Below are positions 1 to 8,000 of a DNA stretch of 8,658 nucleotides, piece after piece; position 1 is the stretch's first letter; the number at the start of each line of letters is the position of its first letter. The notes beneath the pieces were generated by a model. That model was given only the letters and a program-made list of their open reading frames with translations. It searched no databases and was not told the origin of the DNA. The position numbers were made by a program, and so were the translations under genes. The stretch is from an uncultured Saprospiraceae bacterium (lineage in GTDB: Bacteria > Bacteroidota > Bacteroidia > Chitinophagales > Saprospiraceae). Where the stretch lies: positions 1 through 8,658 of the forward strand of contig CALFYH010000035.1 of assembly GCA_937952155.1 (NCBI GenBank). Direction: 5' to 3'.

Positions 1-2691
1 TTTCGAAATCCAAATCTAAAAGAATCCAATCATTTATATGAAAACAAGGGAAATCTTCATTTCGAAGATGTAACCATTAAATCTGGTGTGTTATCCTATT
101 GCTGGACCTTATCCAGTGTAACTTCTGATTTAAATATGGATGGTTGGCCGGACATTTATATTGCAGTGGATCACGAGCAGCCTGATATCTTTTTAATAAA
201 TAACCAGAATGGAACTTTTACTAATGGTATCTACAATCAATTTAAACATACCAGTTTAAGTAGTATGGGTTGTGATGCTGCAGATATTAACAATGATGGA
301 TTAACTGATCTTTTTGTGCTGGATATGTTGTCTGAAGATAATTATCGAGAAAAGGTAAATATGGCGAGTATGGATATAGATCGTTTCTGGAGATATGTGA
401 AGTACGGGTATCATTATGCCTATATGAGAAATATGCTTCAACTTAATAATGGAAACGGATCTTTTTCTGAAATTGGACAAATGAGTAATTTGCATCATAC
501 CGATTGGAGTTGGTCTTGTTTGCTTGAAGATTTTGATATGGATGGTTTTAGAGATATGTATATTTCAAATGGATATTATAAAGATTTTTTGGACAAAGAT
601 TTTATTAAAAGCACCTCTCATCAAGTTCAAGAAATGCAAAAAAATGGCGCCAGTCAACAAGAAGTTGTAGACTTTTTAAAAGCGAAAAACAAGGATTTAA
701 AATCTACAAAAATTGAAAACTATTTTTATTTGAATAATGGTGATTTGAGTTTTTCAGATAAATCGAAAGATTTTAATTTAAATTATAAAGGGTTCTCATC
801 AGGTGCTGCATATGGAGATTTGGATAATGATGGTGATCCTGATCTGGTAGTTAATAATATAGATGAGAAGGCCCTCGTATATAAAAATAACGCATTAGAG
901 AAATCGAATAATCATTATTTGAAAATCAAACTAGTTGCGGATAATTATGCCCTGAAGTTGAATACAAAAGTGACTGTTAAAACAGAAAGTAAAACTCAAT
1001 ATGCTGAATTATTAACCACAAGAGGTTATCAATCTAGTGTAGATGATCATTTATATTTTGGTTTAGGAAATGATACAAAAATTGACCAGCTTACTATTGA
1101 CTGGATAGATGGTAAAACTCAAGTAATTACTGATGTAAAAGTGGATCAGGAACTAAGCATATCATATAAAAATAGTAAGACTATAAATAAACTAAAGGAG
1201 AATAAAAGCCAACTTTTTACCGAGGTCACCAGAGCTGCTGCTAATGAGTTTACACACAAAGAGAATGATTATGATGATTATCATAAAAGACAAATTTTAT
1301 TGCCCCACAAAATGTCACAGTTCGGGCCATCCATTGCAGTTGCAGATGTTAATGCAGATGGAGCAGATGATTATTATGTAGGCGGTGCTACAGGTCAGGC
1401 TGGTGCTTTATATATTCAAAATCAAACCGGAACTTTTTTAAAATCAAATATTAAAGCATTTGAAGAGGATAGTAAATATGAAGATGTAGGAGCTTTATTT
1501 TTTGATGCTGATCAGGATGGGGATCTAGATTTATATGTTGTTAGTGGTGGAAATGAATTTGATGATGTCAGCATGTATCAGGATAGATTATATGAAAATG
1601 ATGGGAATGGTCTTTTTATTAAAACGAATAAATTACCAAAGATTGTTGGAAGTGGCTCATGTGTTAAAGCTTCAGATTTTGATAAAGATGGCGATTTGGA
1701 TTTATTTGTTGGCGGTAGATTATCTCCTGGTAAATATCCATTTCCTGGTAAATCTTATTTACTTAAAAATGATGGTAGTAAATTCATAGATGCAAGTGAG
1801 CTATGGAGTAGTGATATATCCAATATCGGAATGGTTACTGATGCTGCATGGACCGATCTAAACAAAGATGGAAATGTGGATTTGGTTATTGTTGGTGAAT
1901 GGATGCCAATTACTGTAATGATCAATCAAAATGGTAAATTAGTTAATCAAACAAAGGAATATCAATTAGATAAAACTTCAGGCTGGTGGAATAGAATTGC
2001 AATGAATGATTTTGATAATGATGGCGATATGGATTTTGTAATCGGTAATTTAGGCACCAATTATAAGTATAAAACTTCATTGCTTAATCCATTTCAGGTT
2101 TATGCAGGTGATTTTGATAATAATGGTAAATCGGATATTGTTTTAGGGCAATACAAAAAAGATGGTAATTTATTTCCGGTTCGTGGAAAACAATGTTCCA
2201 GTGAACAACTTCCATTGATATCAGAAAAATTTAAAACATATAATGAATTTGGTTCTTCTACCTTGGAACAAGTCTATGGAGATTTACTTAAGGATGCCTT
2301 GCATTATGAAGCCAATAGCTTTGAAAGTGTTATCTTAATAAACCAAGGCAATGGTCATTTTGAATCTAAAAAATTACCCAACAGAGCACAGATTTCACCC
2401 ATTAATGGTATCATATGGCAGGATTTTGATAATGACAAAATTCCAGATCTGGTCGTTGGTGGTAATTTATTTACTTCTGAGATTGAAACAGGTCGAGCAG
2501 ATGCAAGTATTGGTATCCTGCTCAAGGGAAATAAGGACGGAAGTTTTGTTGATGTTTCGCCTACTCAATCAGGGATAAATATGCCTGGTGATGTAAAAAA
2601 TATTTTAGCTATTAATAAAACATTTGTGGGTAAACCAATGATCCTCGTTGCTAATAATAATTGGGTAACACAACTTTTTTTACAAAACTAA
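1..2691 (+). CDS. VCBS/FG-GAP repeat protein with ASPIC/UnbV domain (CRTAC1-like), 5' end outside the window
   Basis: The frame is open from base 1 to TAA at 2689-2691, giving 896 visible residues. An internal GTG at 88 is not the true start, because homologous sequence continues upstream of it (residues 1-29 match residues ~200-236 of the 1103-aa paralogue at 5001). About 207 N-terminal residues, including the signal peptide, are missing. Eleven Asp-rich loops of DxDxDGxxD type begin at visible residues 43, 95, 177, 273, 449, 502, 559, 619, 670, 704 and 808. In FG-GAP/VCBS families such loops bind Ca and mark beta-propeller blades. A divergent ASPIC/UnbV domain spans ~303-389, followed by a Lys/Asn-rich linker. 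Other family signatures are SMG at ~87-89, DWSW at 168-171, GWWN at 661-664 and GGN...GRADAS at 820-836. By analogy with its neighbours it is an envelope lipoprotein. The ligand is unknown. Family assignment is firm; function is inferred. Confidence 0.95.
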   Translation, partial: FRNPNLKESNHLYENKGNLHFEDVTIKSGVLSYCWTLSSVTSDLNMDGWPDIYIAVDHEQPDIFLINNQNGTFTNGIYNQFKHTSLSSMGCDAADINNDGLTDLFVLDMLSEDNYREKVNMASMDIDRFWRYVKYGYHYAYMRNMLQLNNGNGSFSEIGQMSNLHHTDWSWSCLLEDFDMDGFRDMYISNGYYKDFLDKDFIKSTSHQVQEMQKNGASQQEVVDFLKAKNKDLKSTKIENYFYLNNGDLSFSDKSKDFNLNYKGFSSGAAYGDLDNDGDPDLVVNNIDEKALVYKNNALEKSNNHYLKIKLVADNYALKLNTKVTVKTESKTQYAELLTTRGYQSSVDDHLYFGLGNDTKIDQLTIDWIDGKTQVITDVKVDQELSISYKNSKTINKLKENKSQLFTEVTRAAANEFTHKENDYDDYHKRQILLPHKMSQFGPSIAVADVNADGADDYYVGGATGQAGALYIQNQTGTFLKSNIKAFEEDSKYEDVGALFFDADQDGDLDLYVVSGGNEFDDVSMYQDRLYENDGNGLFIKTNKLPKIVGSGSCVKASDFDKDGDLDLFVGGRLSPGKYPFPGKSYLLKNDGSKFIDASELWSSDISNIGMVTDAAWTDLNKDGNVDLVIVGEWMPITVMINQNGKLVNQTKEYQLDKTSGWWNRIAMNDFDNDGDMDFVIGNLGTNYKYKTSLLNPFQVYAGDFDNNGKSDIVLGQYKKDGNLFPVRGKQCSSEQLPLISEKFKTYNEFGSSTLEQVYGDLLKDALHYEANSFESVILINQGNGHFESKKLPNRAQISPINGIIWQDFDNDKIPDLVVGGNLFTSEIETGRADASIGILLKGNKDGSFVDVSPTQSGINMPGDVKNILAINKTFVGKPMILVANNNWVTQLFLQN

Positions 2692-2693
2692 TG
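2689..2693 (+). promoter_or_regulatory. TAATG stop/start overlap (translational coupling)
   Basis: The TAA stop of the first VCBS gene overlaps the ATG of the small lipoprotein by one base. No Shine-Dalgarno motif precedes it; the upstream bases are a T-run followed by ACAAAACTA. Re-initiation by the terminating ribosome is the likely route. This holds only if ATG 2691, not ATG 2706, is the start. Confidence 0.5.
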
Positions 2694-3152
2694 AGTATAT
2701 ACGCGATGAAGAATTATTTATTATTATTTATATTAGGTGCTTTTTTGATAAGCAGTTGTAAATTACAAAATAGTACTTCAGATTCCGGGGTAGTTGATCC
2801 TTCAAAAGTAGTGGAAGATACTACCGAATACCAAATTCCGTCATTTGTTGATCCAACTTTACATAGATTGGATTTTGAAAAAATGATGATCTTAGGTTCT
2901 AATCCTCGGTTTACATTTGATTTTCCAATAAAAGATAAAGATGGGAAATTATTAAGTAGAGAAGAGATCGCTAAAGTTACTTATCAGACTAAGAATTTAA
3001 TGGATATGTATGCCAACGAAAATGGTAAAGTTATGTTAGGTGTTATTAGACCGGGATCACCCCGAGAATTTGCTATAATCAAAGCAGCCTCTTTAAGATA
3101 TTATGCTAAAATGGATTCTTTTCAACGTATAGAGAGTTTGAACAGTAAGTAA
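2691..3152 (+). CDS. small hypothetical lipoprotein
   Basis: I do not recognise this protein (153 aa from ATG 2691). It starts with a lipoprotein signal: Lys7, a hydrophobic stretch LLLFILGAFLI, then lipobox ISSC with Cys23 as the likely lipidated residue. I chose ATG 2691 because it shares its A with the upstream TAA (TAATG), the same arrangement seen at 5001. ATG 2706 gives a more classical signal peptide (MKNYLLLF..., Cys18) and is a real alternative. The mature part opens with a Ser/Asp/Val-rich flexible region, then a conserved-looking globular part with a DKDGK turn at residues 82-86 and a C-terminal GVIRPGSPREFAIIKAA segment. No VCBS loops are present and it shows no visible similarity to the 194-aa lipoprotein at 4417. 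The overlap implies translation coupled to the upstream VCBS gene, so the two products probably work in the same envelope process. Confidence 0.78.
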   Translation: MSIYAMKNYLLLFILGAFLISSCKLQNSTSDSGVVDPSKVVEDTTEYQIPSFVDPTLHRLDFEKMMILGSNPRFTFDFPIKDKDGKLLSREEIAKVTYQTKNLMDMYANENGKVMLGVIRPGSPREFAIIKAASLRYYAKMDSFQRIESLNSK

Positions 3153-3206
3153 CTTATAAATTTTTTAATATTTCACAAGATTACTTTTTTAAAAAAAAAT
3201 AATATA
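3153..3206 (+). promoter_or_regulatory. A/T-rich intergenic leader, possible weak promoter and translation enhancer
   Basis: This 54-bp gap is the longest non-coding stretch in the window and is almost pure A/T. It holds a T6A9 tract at 3185-3199, ending eight bases before ATG 3207. A-rich leaders commonly replace the Shine-Dalgarno element in Bacteroidota. TAAATTTT at 3157-3164 differs in one base from the Bacteroidota -7 element TAnnTTTG. A TTTG at 3137-3140 could serve as the -33 element, but the 16-bp spacing is shorter than usual. No GC-rich hairpin followed by T's is visible, so there is no support for a terminator. Promoter activity is a guess; the A-tract as an initiation aid is more plausible. 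Confidence 0.25.
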
Positions 3207-4415
3207 ATGCGATTACCAATAATATTGAATTCATTTAAACTTGATTTTTTATTCATAGGAGTAATCATTTATTGTTTTACTAATATTTCTTGTAATAATA
3301 ACAAGACAAATTCATTTAACGGAAAACTCTTTACTTTGTTAGATTCTACTGTAACTGGTGTAGATTTTAATAATACTATAAAGGAGACAACTGAAGAAAA
3401 TTTATTTACATTCAATTATATTTACAATGGAGCAGGTGTCGGGATTATTGATGTGAACAATGATGGTTTACAAGATGTAGTTTGTGCTGAAAAAATGAAA
3501 AATGATTATTACACGCAGCCGGGAAGCATACATATTTTATACAATTTGGGCAATAACCAATTTAGATATGAAGAGCCAATTCACGCCAAAAATTTGGGAA
3601 TGATGTCATGTATTGCTCTTGTTGATGTTAATGGAGATAAATACGAAGACATCGTGGTAGGTGGCAAATGGATGCCTGTTTACACCATATTAAATCAAAA
3701 AGGTAATTTTGCAAATTCTAAAGTGACAAAAGCCGAAAAAACTTCTGGTTTATGGAATGTAATGTCTGCTATTGATGTGGATAATGATGGTGACAAAGAT
3801 ATCATTGCAGGTAATGAAGGATTAAATTCATTTTTCAGTAATGGTTTGAGAATGTTTGTGAAGGATTTTGATGGAAATGGAAGCGCAGATCAAATAATCT
3901 GTAAATCAGAAAATGGTAAAATGATTCCTATACATGATTTGGATGAGTTGTTTTCCCAAATTCCTAGCCTAAAAAAGAAATTTGCTACTTATCGACAATT
4001 TGCATCAATAGACATTGAGACTATGTTCGGTCGTGAATCTCTTAAAGATGCATCTATCTACGATCTTGACGAATTGCAAAGTGTTATTTTTCTTAATGAC
4101 AACGGTAATCTAAAGAAAGTTAGCTTACCTAAAGATGCGCAATTTTCGTCAATACATGCTATATTTGCAAGGCAAAATGATAAGATCGTGGATTTGTTTT
4201 TTGGAGGAAATCATTTTAGGGTAAAACCACAATTTGGCCGCCAAGATGGCTCTATGGCTTGGTTTATGAAATATGATTTTAGCCGAACTAATCCATTTTT
4301 TAACATAAAACCACTCTATATTGAAGGACAGATTCGGAGTATCTTGCCTTTTGGAGAAAAATTGGTTTTTGGTATTAACAACTCCAAAGTACTTGTTTGC
4401 AATAATCTAAATTAA
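3207..4415 (+). CDS. short VCBS/FG-GAP repeat lipoprotein lacking UnbV (internally deleted CRTAC1-like paralogue)
   Basis: This 402-aa protein starts at ATG 3207, the only start that includes the hydrophobic leader. The leader (residues ~12-28) ends at TNISC, Cys29. Asn at -3 makes the lipobox non-canonical, so lipidation is likely but not certain. Asp loops lie at residues 82-90 (DVNNDGLQD), 140-148, 190-198 and 220-228. The equivalent of a fifth, at 321-329, reads ARQNDKIVD and has lost its leading chelators. It ends with the family's C-terminal signatures: SGLWN (~184-188), SLKKKF (254-259) and GGNHF...GRQDGS (333-349). The first ~80 residues match the N-terminus of the 1103-aa paralogue, and the rest matches that protein from about residue 767 to its end. 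Some 700 residues, including UnbV, are absent. The frame is intact, so it is probably a functional short form. It ends one base before the next ATG, in an apparent operon. Confidence 0.93.
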   Translation: MRLPIILNSFKLDFLFIGVIIYCFTNISCNNNKTNSFNGKLFTLLDSTVTGVDFNNTIKETTEENLFTFNYIYNGAGVGIIDVNNDGLQDVVCAEKMKNDYYTQPGSIHILYNLGNNQFRYEEPIHAKNLGMMSCIALVDVNGDKYEDIVVGGKWMPVYTILNQKGNFANSKVTKAEKTSGLWNVMSAIDVDNDGDKDIIAGNEGLNSFFSNGLRMFVKDFDGNGSADQIICKSENGKMIPIHDLDELFSQIPSLKKKFATYRQFASIDIETMFGRESLKDASIYDLDELQSVIFLNDNGNLKKVSLPKDAQFSSIHAIFARQNDKIVDLFFGGNHFRVKPQFGRQDGSMAWFMKYDFSRTNPFFNIKPLYIEGQIRSILPFGEKLVFGINNSKVLVCNNLN

Positions 4416-4416
4416 T

Positions 4417-5001
4417 ATGAAGTCGAAAAGTCTTGCTACTTTTATTTTTATAAGTCTATGTATTTCTTTTTATTCATGCACTTCGGAATATACAAAAGCT
4501 GTAGAAGCCGGGCTGAAAAGTGGCATCAGATATGATAGCCTTTTCTTAGGGATGAAAATTGGGCAGACACGTGATGATTTTTATAAAACTTGCTGGGAGC
4601 TAAATAAACAAAAACTGATAAGTGAAGGCCCAGGAAATATGACGGCCAAATACATTGAGCCAGTCGATCCAGCTACAGATAGTTTGAAAAGAAAACAAAT
4701 CCTTTTTTACGGTTTATTTGATAATAATAATGTAATGCAAGGTATGCAAATGACTTATTCATATTATGCTTGGTCCTCTTGGAACAAAGACATGCATGTC
4801 AATGAATTAATCAAAGAACTATTGGCTTTTTACGAAAAGTATTACCCCAAAAATCCATTCATGGAGGTAGATCTTGGCATGAAGGATATTAAGGCTTATG
4901 CCAAAATCGACGGTAACAGACAAATCACCATTTACCAGCAAACTGAAAAGGACGTGGTCGTAAAAATCGAAGATCTCAATTATAAATTCAATAAAAAGTA
5001 A
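4417..5001 (+). CDS. hypothetical lipoprotein, 194 aa
   Basis: I cannot assign a function. ATG 4417 follows the preceding TAA by one base. The leader MKSKSLATFIFISLCISFYSC is a typical Lys-rich plus hydrophobic signal with a relaxed lipobox FYSC and Cys21 as the lipid site. The mature protein has a segment that looks like a conserved core: YDSLFLGM (39-46), then FYKTCWELNK (55-64), then a Gly/Pro turn EGPGN. After it come an aromatic patch YSYYAWSSW (114-122), a probable amphipathic helix ELIKELLAFYEKYY (~131-144), and a Lys/Ile-rich C-terminus with predicted beta character. I have an impression of similar hypothetical proteins in other Bacteroidota, but this is memory, not a search. It contains no VCBS loops. 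Its stop overlaps the start of the 1103-aa VCBS gene (TAATG), so the two are probably co-translated and may act together in the envelope. Confidence 0.9.
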   Translation: MKSKSLATFIFISLCISFYSCTSEYTKAVEAGLKSGIRYDSLFLGMKIGQTRDDFYKTCWELNKQKLISEGPGNMTAKYIEPVDPATDSLKRKQILFYGLFDNNNVMQGMQMTYSYYAWSSWNKDMHVNELIKELLAFYEKYYPKNPFMEVDLGMKDIKAYAKIDGNRQITIYQQTEKDVVVKIEDLNYKFNKK

Positions 5002-5003
5002 TG
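4999..5003 (+). promoter_or_regulatory. TAATG stop/start overlap (translational coupling)
   Basis: TAA of the 194-aa lipoprotein shares its last A with ATG of the 1103-aa VCBS gene. The upstream bases are A-rich (AATAAAAAG) with no GGAGG-like motif. The next start is fixed by the signal peptide that follows directly, so this overlap is more secure than the one at 2691. Confidence 0.75.
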
Positions 5004-8000
5004 AAAGCTTTTTTAAAAATATCGTTTTTTGGTGTGTTTATCATTCTTGCTGGTTGTAAATCTAAGGATGCGAACAAGACTTTATTTCAACTGAAAAATA
5101 ACGAAGAGATCGGAATAAATTTTGAAAATAAACTTACAGACACCAAGGAATTTAATGTGTACAAATATCGAAATTTTTATAATGGCGGCGGAGTAGCGAT
5201 AGGTGATATCAATAATGATGGACTTCAGGATGTATATATGATTTCGAATCAAAATGAAAATAAACTCTATCTTAACAAAGGCAATTGGAAATTTGAAGAT
5301 ATTTCAAAAAAATCAAAAACTGGTGGTCAAAAAGCTTGGTCCACTGGTGTGACTATGGTAGATATAAATGGTGATGACCTATTGGATATCTATGTTTGTA
5401 ATTCAGGTGATGTGAAAGGTGATAATAAAGAAAACGAATTATTTATCAATAATGGCGATCTCACATTTACTGAATCTGCAGCAGCTTATGGGCTAAATGA
5501 CCACGGATTTTCTACACACGCTTCATTTTTCGACTACGATAAAGATGGAGATTTGGATGCATATATTCTCAATAATTCATTCCAAGCCATCGGCAGTTTT
5601 AACCTTCGTAAAAATCAAAGACCAATAAGGGACTCTTTGGGTGGCGACAAACTTATGGAAAATCAAAACGGCAAATTTGTAGATGTTAGCGAAAAGGCAG
5701 GAATATATGGTAGTGTTATTGGTTTTGGTCTTGGCATTACAGTCGGTGATGTTAATAATGATGGATGGGAAGATATTTATATTTCCAATGACTTTTTTGA
5801 ACGCGATTATTTATACATAAATCAGAAAAATGGGACCTTTAAAGAAGATTTGGTCAATCAGATTTGTTGTACAAGTGCAGCTTCGATGGGTGCAGACATT
5901 GCCGATGTAAATAATGATGGCAACAATGATATTTTTGTAACAGATATGCTGCCGTCTGAATATGAAAGACTCAAATCCGTTACCACTTTTGAAGATTGGG
6001 ATAAGTATATGTACAATGTCAATAATGGCTATTACCACCAATTCATTAGAAATTCGCTACAAAAAAATAATGGGAATGGCACATTTTCAGAGGTAGGTCG
6101 GTATGCAGGTGTCGAAGCTTCGGATTGGAGTTGGGGCGCATTATTTTTTGATATGGATAATGATGGTTTTAAGGACTTGTTTATTGCAAATGGAATCTAT
6201 CGTGATCTTACGGACCAAGATTATCTCCAATATGTGTCTAATGAGTCTATCATGTCATCTATGATAAATAGTGATGGAGTAAATTATAAGAAACTTATTG
6301 AAATCATACCTTCTAGACCTGTTTCAAATCAGGCTTATAAGAATGAAGGAGAATTTTCTTTTTCAAAATATATCAAAAGTGGGCTATTGACTCCTGAATT
6401 TTCAAATGGAAGTGCTTATGGCGACCTAGACAATGATGGTGATCTAGACCTCGTCGTAAACAATGTCAATATGCCGTGTTTTGTATATGAGAACAATGCT
6501 AATACCATATCAAAGAATAATTTTGTCAAAATAACTTTGAAAGGTGATGGTAAAAATACGAAAGCAATAGGTTCGAGAATAAAAGTTACAGATGAAAATG
6601 GCAAACAATATTTCTATGAAAATCAACCAGTTAGAGGATTTGAATCTACAATGGATCCAAGAATAAATGTTGGCATAGGCAAATCTACAAAAGTAAATAT
6701 TGAAATATCTTGGCCATCTGGCAAGATCACGCGAATGCAAAATGTCCAATCTGGCACAATGGCTACTTTACATGAGAAAGATGCTGTGGCAGAAGAAAAA
6801 TCCGAAGAAAAACCTGAAGAAAAGACAAAAAATTATTTCCAACCAATCCAAGTGATGCCATACCAACATGTGGAAAATAGTTTTGTGGATTTCAATAGAG
6901 AAAGATTGAATTATCATATGATGAGTACGAGAGGGCCAGTGGCGGCGTATGGTGATATTAATGGCGATAATTACAAGGATATGGTGGTCCCTGGGGCAAA
7001 AGGATCAGTCACTGAAATATTACTTGGCTCTGCTGATGGTAGTTACAAAAAGGCAAATGTTAGTCAGGTTTTCGAAAAAATGAAAGAAGCAGAGCACATA
7101 AAAGCGCATCTTTTTGATGCTGACAATGATAGTGATCTTGATCTATATTTGGCTAGTGGAGGCGTAGAACTATCAGAGTATTCAGAATATCTTTATGATG
7201 CTGTATTGATCAATGATGGAAAAGGAAATTTTGTACATTCTGGTCAAAAATTACCAATCTCAGATAGAGGAATTAGTACAGGTGCCATTACAAGTGGAGA
7301 CATAGATCAAGATGGTGACTTAGATTTGTTTGTAGGCGAACGTACCAAAATCGGTTACTATGGAAGTCCATGTTCAGGATATATTTTGATCAATAATGGA
7401 AAAGGGCAATTCGAAGATCAGACAAAAAAAATTTGTCCAGAGTTGAAAGATATTGGGCTTATAACTGACGCATTATTTACAGACCTAGACAAAGATAATA
7501 TTGCAGATTTAGTAGTGGTAGGTGAATATATGGACTTATCTATTTTTAAAAATAATAAAGGAAAACTAAATAGCATCGCAAATAAAGAAAAAAACAAAGG
7601 TTGGTGGAATGTAATAAAAGCTGTAGATATTGACCAAGATGGTGATATGGATATTATTGCTGGAAACCATGGGCAAAATAGTCGTTTTAAGGCCAGTTCA
7701 GATTATCCCATCAAGTTATTGTTCAATGATTTTGACCAGAATGGAGATGCGGAGGCCGTACTGACAAATGCGCACGATGATGGCAAATTATACCCTTACG
7801 CGTTGAGACACAACCTTATGGCGAGAATGCCAATGCTAAAGAAGAAATTTCAAAATTTTGAGTCATTTAAAAATGCAGACATAAATCAAATATTTTCTAA
7901 TGATCAAATGAAGAACATGGTCACCATGGAAACAAACGAGCTTAGATCTGCTATATTCGTAAATGATGGCAATTTTAGTTTTCATAAAGTAATTCTTCCT

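Noticed and set aside
88..90. GTG as the start of the first gene
   Set aside because: The same frame is open to base 1, and the residues before it match the paralogue at 5001. The gene is simply cut by the window edge.
301..498. Opposite-strand open frame of 65 codons, and similar ones at 5811-6041, 6416-6604, 6510-6749 and 8276-8503
   Set aside because: All lie inside VCBS coding sequence. Repeated Asp/Asn codons (GAT, AAT) read as ATC/ATT on the other strand and leave long open frames. No start context or recognisable protein supports them.
1535..1789. Plus-strand open frames in other phases at 1535-1789 and 2351-2578
   Set aside because: They overlap the strongly supported VCBS frame, have biased low-complexity composition and show no recognisable domain.
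127..2448. Recurrent GAT-xxx-AAT-GAT-GG motifs as a DNA repeat or CRISPR-like array
   Set aside because: Spacing is irregular and always in codon phase. The motifs encode the Asp loops of VCBS repeats, so they are protein-level repeats.
2934..2972. Possible EF-hand in the small lipoprotein (DKDGKLLSREE)
   Set aside because: The 12-residue loop pattern fails: the first position would be Ile, so only part of the chelating set is present.
3153..3206. Rho-independent terminator between the small lipoprotein and the short VCBS gene
   Set aside because: The T-runs have no GC-containing stem before them; T6A9 alone is too weak a hairpin.
3207..4415. Short VCBS gene as a pseudogene or frameshift remnant
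   Set aside because: The frame is uninterrupted, with signal peptide, loops and C-terminal signatures all intact, and it is tightly spaced to the next gene.
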